Made by a program: the position numbers and the translations under genes. This document shows positions 1 through 6,948 of a DNA stretch of 64,000 nt, piece after piece. Below the pieces are notes generated by a model, which searched no databases, was not told the DNA's origin, and saw nothing but the letters and a program-made list of their open reading frames with translations. The DNA comes from Desulfovibrionales bacterium (GTDB taxonomy: Bacteria; Desulfobacterota; Desulfovibrionia; Desulfovibrionales; Desulfovibrionaceae). The stretch covers positions 1 to 64,000 of the forward strand of contig JASGMV010000006.1 of NCBI GenBank assembly GCA_030156255.1, written 5' to 3'. Position 1 is the first letter of the stretch. Every line of letters starts with the position of its first letter.

Positions 1-924
1 AAGGTCGGGGGCAACTACATTCAGGTCAACACGCAGTTCGCCACCTTCAATCACAAGATGGGGCTGGACAACTACCTGCGCATGATTTCACGGATGAAGG
101 AATGGCGGGACGTCTACACCAGCGATGCATTTCTCGAGGATCTGCGTCGGCTTGCCGCATCCGAGGAAAGGACCGCAAATGCCTTCGTGGAAATGGTGCG
201 GCGCGTGGCCGAGGTCTTTCCGGAAAAGCGCGTCGTGGTCCGTCCCCATCCCATGGAGGGGCGGGAGTTCTATCTTTCCGGATTGAGCGGCATAGCCAAC
301 GTGCTTGTCACCAACGAGGGGCCGGTGCGGCCCTGGCTGGCCTCGGCGGATGCCGTGATTCATCACAGCTGCACCACGGGCGTCGAAGCCCTGCTGATGA
401 ACAAGAACGTGATACGCTTTACTCCATATCAGGATGGTGCTAGCTGCAACATGCAGGCAAATGTGGGGAAAAAGACGGAAACCGTGGACGAACTGATTCA
501 GGCTCTGCGTCAGGGGGCCATGCCCTCGGAAGAGCGGGCCGCGCAACTCGACCTGATCCGGCCGCATGTCGCCAACTGCACGGAGCTGGCCACCCCGCAG
601 ATCGCCTCCCATGTGGCGCGGCTGGCGGGAGAGGAACCCACATGGCTACCCGAGCCCCTGTCGCCATGGGAAGCCGCCAAGGCGTGGCGCAAGCATTTCA
701 GCAAGGTGCTGCGCTCACATCAGCCCGGGCGCAATGGGCGCAAGGTCCGGTACGCACTCGAAAAGTTTCCCCGGTTGACCCTTTCCCGCATCAATTCGCT
801 GATTCGCACGATTCGTTCCTGCGATCAGGACATCCCCGAAGTCGATGTTGCCGAACTGGGCCTGAACGTGTTTCTGCTCAAGCCCGCCACGGCAGACAAC
901 CAACGGAAGAATCATGGCATATAG
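1..924 (+). CDS. Surface carbohydrate biosynthesis protein, C-terminal part (cut by window edge)
   Basis: The frame is open from the first base, so the true start lies outside the window; the ATG at 58 is internal. The visible 307 residues resemble the C-terminal half of surface polysaccharide proteins of the TIGR04396 type. They contain an RPHPMEGREF stretch and an HHSCTTGVEALL stretch, both typical of the sugar-nucleotide-binding half of GT-B-like folds. The likely role is cytoplasmic assembly or transfer of a surface glycan, but the substrate cannot be told. The stop overlaps the start of the next gene by 11 nt, so the two are probably translated as one operon. The family assignment is from recall of its motifs. 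Confidence 0.7.
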   Translation, partial: KVGGNYIQVNTQFATFNHKMGLDNYLRMISRMKEWRDVYTSDAFLEDLRRLAASEERTANAFVEMVRRVAEVFPEKRVVVRPHPMEGREFYLSGLSGIANVLVTNEGPVRPWLASADAVIHHSCTTGVEALLMNKNVIRFTPYQDGASCNMQANVGKKTETVDELIQALRQGAMPSEERAAQLDLIRPHVANCTELATPQIASHVARLAGEEPTWLPEPLSPWEAAKAWRKHFSKVLRSHQPGRNGRKVRYALEKFPRLTLSRINSLIRTIRSCDQDIPEVDVAELGLNVFLLKPATADNQRKNHGI

Positions 925-1717
925 CTATAACGACATAAAGGAAGCCTACCGCAAGGCCGGGGTGACAAGGGGCAGGGTCGTGCTGGTGAAGACCGACCTG
1001 CGCTACCTCGGCGCTTTCGAATCCCCGAAGCGGAAGGACATTCTTTCCGCGCATTTCAACGCGCTGGCCGATCTGGTCGATCTTGGCGTGGGAACCATCG
1101 TGGTCCAGACGCATTCCACTGGTCTGTGCAATACGGACACTCCCTTTGACAGGCAGGAAACTCCCAGCGAACGCGGCGTGCTCACGGAATTCATCCGGCG
1201 GCAGCAAGGCGCGGTCCGGAGCTGGCATCCGTTCATGTCGTATGCCGCTGTGGGGGCTCATGCCGATGCCATATGCACGAATGTTTCGCGACACAGCTTC
1301 GGACTGGAAACACCCAAGGCGCGTATGCTCGATCTGGACGCCATGTGTCTCAGCATCGGGCTGGAGCCTCGGAAGACCTGCACCTATGTGCACCACATGG
1401 AATTGCTGATGGGAGTTCCCTACAGATATACAAAGGAATTTTCACATCCGGTTGTCATGCCTGACGGCAGAATCGAGACTCAGCCGTTCTACATGTTCGT
1501 CTGGTACCGGGGCATGGATCTGCATCGGGATGGAAATCGCAAACTATTCAGGCATCTTGAGAAAACCGGCCTGACCATGCGGGATGCAGCTCTGGGCAAG
1601 GGCCATGTGTACGGCTACTCCTGCCCGGATTTTTGCAAGCATGCCGCGAAGTTCTTTCGGGATGACATCTACGGCTGGACCGAGAGGGAACCGGCCATTC
1701 GACCCTATACGGTTTGA
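914..1717 (+). CDS. AAC(3)-family N-acetyltransferase-like acyltransferase
   Basis: This 267-residue protein has the antibiotic N-acetyltransferase (AAC(3)) fold pattern, including a central THSTG segment and a conserved YVHHMELLMGVPYR segment near residue 160, where the family's active-site His/Glu lie. Members found in glycan loci are thought to acylate amino sugars rather than drugs. Its position between a surface carbohydrate gene and KAS III/ACP genes supports that role here. The ATG overlaps the upstream stop. A resistance role is not excluded but is less likely. The natural acyl donor and acceptor are unknown, and a neighbouring acyl-ACP donor is an inference. Confidence 0.75.
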   Translation: MAYSYNDIKEAYRKAGVTRGRVVLVKTDLRYLGAFESPKRKDILSAHFNALADLVDLGVGTIVVQTHSTGLCNTDTPFDRQETPSERGVLTEFIRRQQGAVRSWHPFMSYAAVGAHADAICTNVSRHSFGLETPKARMLDLDAMCLSIGLEPRKTCTYVHHMELLMGVPYRYTKEFSHPVVMPDGRIETQPFYMFVWYRGMDLHRDGNRKLFRHLEKTGLTMRDAALGKGHVYGYSCPDFCKHAAKFFRDDIYGWTEREPAIRPYTV

Positions 1718-1721
1718 GTTG

Positions 1722-2345
1722 ATGATGCAGTATACCAGCATTCCTACCGATTTCATTTTCTGGGGACGCGATTACGTCCACGGGACCCATGTGATAGACG
1801 CATTTCTGCGCGCGTTCGACCAGTGGGGGCCGGAGAGGATTTCCGAATTCAGGGCAACGTTTCTGAAGCCCATAGTCTCTCAGGCCTGCTTTGTTCGCTA
1901 TGACCGCAAGGATGATTTCCTTGCGGCCCGCGGCGATCTGTACGCGGAATTCAAGGTGACGGCCGGAGATGCGACGATTCATGTCGGGCTGATGCCGGAT
2001 TCCCGTCCAGTGGTCGAAAGAATTCCCAATGATGAGGATGTGCTGACTGTCGAGGCTGTCGTGGATTCGGCCAATTCCCGGATTTCCGTGCCGTTTTCAT
2101 CCACGGATCGATTCTTTTCCCGGATTGTCGCGAGCAACAAGAAAATGCTGTGGGCCATCCTTGGGAAGGAGGGCTACACTCCATGGCGACTCGGGCGGTT
2201 GTCCTTTCAGCCCGATTCGCTTGAAGGCGCCCACGAGGCCGTTATTCAGATGGTGAGCAACATCGGGAATGCCATGGTTCGCAGCCGTGTTCTCATGGAA
2301 GGCCGCCCTTGTGGCGAGATTCAATTCGTAAGGAAGAAATTATGA
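1722..2345 (+). CDS. Putative hotdog-fold (MaoC/FabZ-like) protein in glycan acylation cluster
   Basis: This 207-residue protein starts at ATG 1722, with a second ATG at 1725; longer in-frame starts would run deep into the preceding gene. It has a GRDYVHGTHVIDAF segment, then an ATFLKPI segment and alternating strands. Together these suggest a hotdog-fold dehydratase or thioesterase, but no signature is strong enough to fix the function. It lies 4 nt after the acyltransferase, and its stop overlaps the KAS III start (ATGA). Such coupling suggests it acts on the same ACP-bound acyl chain. It should be treated as hypothetical with a fold guess. Confidence 0.5.
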   Translation: MMQYTSIPTDFIFWGRDYVHGTHVIDAFLRAFDQWGPERISEFRATFLKPIVSQACFVRYDRKDDFLAARGDLYAEFKVTAGDATIHVGLMPDSRPVVERIPNDEDVLTVEAVVDSANSRISVPFSSTDRFFSRIVASNKKMLWAILGKEGYTPWRLGRLSFQPDSLEGAHEAVIQMVSNIGNAMVRSRVLMEGRPCGEIQFVRKKL

Positions 2346-3265
2346 CCATAGGCATCGCCGGAATCGGGATTCATATCCCGCAGATTCAGGATTGTCGGGA
2401 AAAGCTTTCCCGGCACAACGTGGATGAATCCTTTCTCGAGAACAAGACGGGATTCGTGGGCAATGCGCAGAAGAACGGGCTGGCCACGTCCGACCTGTGC
2501 GTGCTGGCTGCCGAGGATTTGGCGAGGAAACGGGATTTTTCCGCCGAGGAAGTGGATTTCCTGTGCGTCTGCACGCAGAACGGGGATTTCCATCTTCCGC
2601 AGACATCGGCTCTGGTGCACCGGAAACTGGGGTTGCCCCGTTCCTGCGCCGCGTTCGACATTTCGCTGGGCTGTTCGGGCTACGTGTATTCCCTGAACGT
2701 GGCCCGGGCGTTCATGGAGGCGAACGGGTTGAAGCGCGGACTCGTGTTTACCGCGGATCCGTATTCCGACATCATCGACATCAACGACAAGAACACGGAC
2801 CTGCTGTTCGGTGACGCGGCCACGGTCACGCTCATGACGGACGATCCCGATTACGAGATCGGCAAGTCCGTGTTCGAGACGGATGGCGCGTCCGCCGAGG
2901 CCCTTCAGTGCGAGCACGGGGGACGTCTGTTCATGGATGGCAGGCGGATTTTCGAGTTCGTCCTGCGCCATGTGCCGCAGAGCGTGGACGCATGCCTGCA
3001 GCGGAATGATCTGGCAAAGGATGACATCACGCTGTTCCTGCTGCATCAGGCCAGCCTGTATCTCGTGAAGAACGCGGCCAAGCGGCTCAAGGTGTCCGTG
3101 GACAAGGTGCCGTTCGTTGCCGCGGAGTACGGGAATACGGTGTCTTCCTCGGTTCCCCTTGCGCTTGAAGAACATTATGATCAGAAGCCCGGGGCCTCGC
3201 TGCTTCTCAGCGGTTTCGGAGTCGGACTTTCCCTGGCAACAACAATCATCACGAGGATAAAATGA
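2342..3265 (+). CDS. 3-oxoacyl-ACP synthase III-like protein (KAS III family)
   Basis: This 307-residue protein starts at ATG 2342, inside the upstream stop; the frame is open further up but lacks family similarity there. The thiolase-fold catalytic triad is visible: Cys111 in GCSGY, His235 in LLHQAS and Asn265 in YGNTVSSS. KAS III enzymes condense an acyl-CoA starter with malonyl-ACP, and relatives also transfer acyl groups. Its place directly before an ACP gene in a glycan locus suggests it makes a short acyl-ACP used to decorate a sugar, not housekeeping fatty acids. It ends in an ATGA overlap with the ACP start. Confidence 0.85.
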   Translation: MTIGIAGIGIHIPQIQDCREKLSRHNVDESFLENKTGFVGNAQKNGLATSDLCVLAAEDLARKRDFSAEEVDFLCVCTQNGDFHLPQTSALVHRKLGLPRSCAAFDISLGCSGYVYSLNVARAFMEANGLKRGLVFTADPYSDIIDINDKNTDLLFGDAATVTLMTDDPDYEIGKSVFETDGASAEALQCEHGGRLFMDGRRIFEFVLRHVPQSVDACLQRNDLAKDDITLFLLHQASLYLVKNAAKRLKVSVDKVPFVAAEYGNTVSSSVPLALEEHYDQKPGASLLLSGFGVGLSLATTIITRIK

Positions 3266-3516
3266 GTAAAGTGACTGTGCAGGACGTGTTCAAGCTGTTT
3301 GAAGCGGCCGATCTGGATATTGACGTGACCGAACTGGACCCTGCCGCTCCCCTGCTGGAACAGGAGCTGGATTCCCTGGACATGATGAACGTGTATTTCC
3401 AGATCGAGGAAACCTACGGCATTTCCGTTGGCGAGGATTCCATTGCCTCGGGCGATTGGGACACCATGCAGAAGATCGCCGACAGCCTGAATGCGTCCTT
3501 GTCTTCCCAAGGGTAG
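3262..3516 (+). CDS. Acyl carrier protein
   Basis: This 84-residue acidic protein has the phosphopantetheine attachment motif DSLD, with Ser38 as the modified residue, in a four-helix ACP pattern. It is translationally coupled to the KAS III-like gene by an ATGA overlap. The usual acpP neighbours (fabD, fabG, fabF) are absent, so this is a specialised ACP serving the local acyltransferase set. Acyl transfer to a surface sugar by the AAC(3)-like enzyme is the simplest reading, but it is inferred from gene order only. Confidence 0.88.
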   Translation: MSKVTVQDVFKLFEAADLDIDVTELDPAAPLLEQELDSLDMMNVYFQIEETYGISVGEDSIASGDWDTMQKIADSLNASLSSQG

Positions 3517-3586
3517 ATCAGGGCGGATGCTGGAGGGGAGATACTTTTAGCCGGGAGAATATGGGTTGGTACCGAACGGGAAAAAG

Positions 3587-4912
3587 ATGCAGGAGTGGAT
3601 GAGGATGCTTTGGAGTTATCCGCGGTCCATAACCGGACATGGAACGCGGAAGACTCTCGAGTTCTTGAAGCAGATCAACAGCGAGTTGACAATTCATTCG
3701 TTTCCAACCGGAATGCAGGTGTTTGATTGGGAAATTCCCGAGGAGTGGAATATCCATGGAGGATATCTGAAGCACGAGTCTGGCCGTATCTTTGCCGACT
3801 TCAATGAAACGCCATTGCATGTGTTGGGCTACTCGGCTCCCTACCATAATGTCTTGTCCAGGGAGGAGCTGATTCCACATATCTTTACCCAGCCGGATCA
3901 GCCTGACGTCATTCCGTATGTTACCTCGTACTACAGGAATAGATGGGGGTTCTGTCTTTCCGAGAACTTGAAGCAGGCGTTGCCGGATGGGAACTACGAG
4001 GTATGCATTGACGCGGAGAAGAAGGCAGGCCAACTTTTATTAGCGGACATGTTGATTCCGGGGCAGAGAGCAGAGGAAATATTCTTTTCCACATACATAT
4101 GCCATCCTGCGATGGCAAACAATGAGTTGTCTGGTATTGCCTTGGCTACGGCCCTTGCTCTCTATGTGAAGGAAAAACATCCGACACCGCATTACTCGTA
4201 TCGATTCGTCTTCTCGCCGGAAACTATCGGGGCAATCGCCTATCTGAGTGAGAATTTGAGGATCCTGCAGCAGAACATGGCGTGTGGATTCGTTCTGTCC
4301 TGTGTTGGTGACGAACGTGCCTACAGTCATATTCAGTCCCGTTTTGGCGATTCCCTGGCAGACAAGGCGTTGGAAGCCGCATTGCTGGGGCAGGAGAATG
4401 TAACCACATATTCCTTTCTCGAAAGAGGATCGGACGAAAGGCAGTACTGTTCTCCCGGGGTGGACTTGCCTGTCTGCGGTTTCTGTAGAAGCAAATATGG
4501 TGAATATCCTGAATACCATACGAGCGCAGATAATTTTGACGTGGTGTCTGCCAGGGGACTTGAAGGGTCTTACGAGGTGGTTTGTTCTATCGTCGATGCT
4601 TTCGAGATCGGATTGTACCCGAGAGCTGCCGTATTGTGCGAGCCTCAACTGGGTAAAAGGAATCTCTATCCGACCCTTTCCCAAAAAGGGGCGTACGGGG
4701 ATACGAAGACACGTTTGAATGTGTTCGCGTACTCAGATGGCAGGCATTCTCTTTTCGACATTGCCAAAATCATTGGAAAGCCGCTTCGCACGGTCTTGGG
4801 GGAGGTCCGGACATTAATCAAGCATGGATTGTTGTCAGCGCACCATGTCCCATGTCAGCGGGGTGCCCTTCGCATAGGCGGCAGCGGCGGTTCGTCCGAG
4901 AATCTCATCTAG
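3587..4912 (+). CDS. DUF4910-type M28-like aminopeptidase-fold protein with C-terminal winged helix
   Basis: This 441-residue protein begins LWSYPRSITG after a short lead, as family members do, which favours ATG 3587 over TTG 3566. Metal-site segments typical of M28-like peptidases are present: ICHPAMANNE (171-180), GSDERQY (281-287) and EYHTSADN (309-316). The C-terminus, near residues 375-425, has a winged-helix-like block with YSDGRHSLFDIA. Such proteins recur in polysaccharide loci, but their substrate is not established. Base composition is visibly more AT-rich than in the neighbours. The last 26 codons run antisense into the 3' end of pseI, and the tail is rich in Gly/Ser, as if the original stop was lost. 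Confidence 0.8.
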   Translation: MQEWMRMLWSYPRSITGHGTRKTLEFLKQINSELTIHSFPTGMQVFDWEIPEEWNIHGGYLKHESGRIFADFNETPLHVLGYSAPYHNVLSREELIPHIFTQPDQPDVIPYVTSYYRNRWGFCLSENLKQALPDGNYEVCIDAEKKAGQLLLADMLIPGQRAEEIFFSTYICHPAMANNELSGIALATALALYVKEKHPTPHYSYRFVFSPETIGAIAYLSENLRILQQNMACGFVLSCVGDERAYSHIQSRFGDSLADKALEAALLGQENVTTYSFLERGSDERQYCSPGVDLPVCGFCRSKYGEYPEYHTSADNFDVVSARGLEGSYEVVCSIVDAFEIGLYPRAAVLCEPQLGKRNLYPTLSQKGAYGDTKTRLNVFAYSDGRHSLFDIAKIIGKPLRTVLGEVRTLIKHGLLSAHHVPCQRGALRIGGSGGSSENLI

Positions 4913-5869
4913 ATGGCGGGTATGCAGGCCGTTGCCCGGGCGGACCGAGCGGATGTTTTCCGGGGTGAAGGTCTCTCCCGGGGCCATGTCCCTGGCAATG
5001 AACAGGGAGCGGCGGAACGCCAGACTGGTCTTCTGCTTTTCCGTGAGTTCGAAGGTCACCTTGCCAAGAGCCTTTTCCGCCTTGCGCACGCCATGAACCA
5101 TGGCCTTGAATTCCTCGGGCACCAGTGAAAAACTCGTGTCCGGGCCGTCCTCGGATCGGGACAGGCAGAAATGCTTTTCGATGATCCGTGCGCCCAGCGC
5201 CGTGGCGGCGATGGGAATCTCGGTTCCGAGCGTGTGGTCGGAAAGACCGGCCACGACCCCGAACCGTTCCGCCAGATACGGGATGGTCCGCAGATTCAGC
5301 TCCTCGGGCGGGGCCGGATAGGCGGACGTGCACTTGAGCAGCGCCAGCTCGGTTCCCCCGGCTCCGTGGAACGCGTCCACGGCTTCCCGGATTTCCGCTT
5401 CCGAGGCCATGCCCGTGGACATGATGGCGGGCTTGCCGGTCGAGGCGATCCTGCGGATCAGCGGAATGTCCACCAGTTCGAAGGAGGCCACCTTGTGGCA
5501 GGGCGTGCCCAGTTCCTCCAGAAAATCCACTGCGGACGCGTCAAAGGGCGTGGAAAAGAAGACCAGCCCCAGATCGTCGGCGACCTGTTTCAGCTTCGGA
5601 TGCCATTCCCACGGGGTGTAGGCTTCGGCGTAGAGGTCGTGCAGGGTGCGGCCTTCCCAGATGGTTCCCTTGATGCGGAAGTGCTCGTTGTCGCAGTCGA
5701 GGGTGATGGTGTCCGGGGTGTAGGTCTGGAGCTTGATGGCGTCGGCCCCGGCCTCGGCGGCCGCCCTGACGATGGCCACGGCCCGGTCGAAGTCCTGATT
5801 GTGGTTGGCGCTCATCTCGGCCACGATGAATACGGGCCTGTCCTCGGCAAACATTTTTCCGTCAGTCAT
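4835..5869 (-). CDS. pseI: Pseudaminic acid synthase
   Basis: This 344-residue NeuB-family enzyme condenses 2,4-diacetamido-2,4,6-trideoxy-L-altrose with phosphoenolpyruvate to give pseudaminic acid. The N-terminal VFIVAEMSANHNQDF segment and the AYTPWEW segment near residue 90 point to PseI rather than the sialic or legionaminic synthases. The TIM barrel fills about residues 10-270 and the SAF domain about 285-340. ATG 5869 is preceded by GGAG at good spacing; ATG 5884 is a possible alternative. The gene follows the PseG-acetyltransferase fusion by a few bases, which matches pathway order. The product probably goes to flagellin or surface glycan. Confidence 0.93.
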   Translation of the reverse strand: MTDGKMFAEDRPVFIVAEMSANHNQDFDRAVAIVRAAAEAGADAIKLQTYTPDTITLDCDNEHFRIKGTIWEGRTLHDLYAEAYTPWEWHPKLKQVADDLGLVFFSTPFDASAVDFLEELGTPCHKVASFELVDIPLIRRIASTGKPAIMSTGMASEAEIREAVDAFHGAGGTELALLKCTSAYPAPPEELNLRTIPYLAERFGVVAGLSDHTLGTEIPIAATALGARIIEKHFCLSRSEDGPDTSFSLVPEEFKAMVHGVRKAEKALGKVTFELTEKQKTSLAFRRSLFIARDMAPGETFTPENIRSVRPGNGLHTRHLDEILGRTAAAAYAKGTPLTWDMVR

Positions 5870-5874
5870 GGGAA

Positions 5875-6945
5875 TCAACTCCATTCGAAACGCAACGAAT
5901 TCTCGTTCGACCTCTTCCGAGTGAAACCGGCCTTGCGGAACATGACGGCAGACGCCCTGTTTTCCGGCTTGACCATGGCCACGGCCCGGTCGGCAAAGTC
6001 CAGTCGCCGCATTTCCCGGCAGGCGAGTTCGACCATGGTCGTGCCGATGCCCCGGCCGGTCATTCCCGGCGCCGCATTCAGGCTGATCACCGCGTCGCGG
6101 CCCTGCCGGGCCAGACGGATCTGCCCCACGGGCGCGTCGGTTCCATCCCGGGCAACGTAAAAAAGTATGTCCGGATCGGAAAGCGTTTTTTCGTACCACG
6201 CCGCATGGGTCGCGAGGTCGATGACGTCGGCGTTGAACGAGTTCTTCCGTACATCCGGATGGTTGCGCCATGCCAGCAGCATTTCGCAGTCTTCGGGGGC
6301 GGCCGGTCTCAGGGTGAGAGCGCGGCAGTACATGGCGTTGACCACGCGCGTGGCACCCTGTCCGTCGATCAGGGCCTGTCCGTTTTCGGCCATGCGTCGG
6401 CGCGTCGGTGCGTCCGAGGCCAGTGCGTCCACCCTGTCGGCCATGTCCCGGGCCGTGCTGTCCGGGGCAAGGCAGGAGGCGATGCCGTGTCCGGTCATGG
6501 AGGCGATGATTCCCATCTGATTGTCGGCGATGGGAAGCAGGATCATGGGCACGCCCATGAAGCAGAGTTCCCAGCTGGTGGTGCCTGCTGCGGAAACCGC
6601 CATGTCCGCCCATTGCATCAGGCCGGGCATGTCCGTGGTCGCGGTGAGAACATCGCAACGGCAGGAAAGGCGCGTTGCGGCCCGTGCGATTTTTTCGGCG
6701 TGCGGATTGGCCGCGCCCACGACCACCTTGACGTGGGCCGGAGGCGACGGCAGCAGGGCAAGGGCTTCGAGTACCCGCTGCGTGGCATTGGCCGGGTCTG
6801 CACCGCCAAAGGATACGAGCAGGTTGTCGGCCTTGTCCGCAATGCGTTTGCCTGCCGGGGCCAGCTCGCGGAATTCCCTGCGCAGCAGGGTGTATTTCAG
6901 CCCGAGCAGCAGGGAGGCATCCGGATTGATCGCGTACGTTTTACC
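5875..6945 (-). CDS. pseG: PseG-GNAT fusion, 5' end missing
   Basis: The reading frame is open from 6945 down to the stop at 5875. The first part matches the C-terminal half of PseG, the UDP-sugar hydrolase of pseudaminic acid synthesis: LLLGLKYTLLRREF, LLVSFGGADPANATQ and SAAGTTSWELCFMG are clear. A GNAT acetyltransferase domain follows, with GRGIGT and a PENRASAVMFRKAGF block, and is probably the PseH step. The N-terminal half of PseG, about 150 residues, is absent, because upstream of about 6930 the sequence belongs to another gene on the other strand. GTG 6726 is an internal codon, not a believable start. The gene is therefore a pseudogene or one side of a chimeric join. Confidence 0.85.
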   Translation of the reverse strand, partial: GKTYAINPDASLLLGLKYTLLRREFRELAPAGKRIADKADNLLVSFGGADPANATQRVLEALALLPSPPAHVKVVVGAANPHAEKIARAATRLSCRCDVLTATTDMPGLMQWADMAVSAAGTTSWELCFMGVPMILLPIADNQMGIIASMTGHGIASCLAPDSTARDMADRVDALASDAPTRRRMAENGQALIDGQGATRVVNAMYCRALTLRPAAPEDCEMLLAWRNHPDVRKNSFNADVIDLATHAAWYEKTLSDPDILFYVARDGTDAPVGQIRLARQGRDAVISLNAAPGMTGRGIGTTMVELACREMRRLDFADRAVAMVKPENRASAVMFRKAGFTRKRSNENSLRFEWS

Positions 6946-6948
6946 TTA
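6927..6948. other. Junction where two unrelated genes are both cut
   Basis: The minus-strand PseG frame meets a stop at 6946-6948 after losing family similarity. The plus-strand kinase frame meets a stop at 6927-6929. Both proteins begin in the middle of a domain at this point, within about 20 bp. Either a deletion or inversion breakpoint or an assembly error explains this. No insertion sequence or repeat is visible at the site. Confidence 0.7.

Noticed and set aside
914-1717. Aminoglycoside resistance gene
   Set aside because: The AAC(3) fold is shared, but the glycan and ACP neighbours point to sugar acylation.
3566-3586. TTG 3566 as start of the DUF4910-type gene
   Set aside because: No ribosome-binding site and seven extra residues absent from the family; ATG 3587 fits better.
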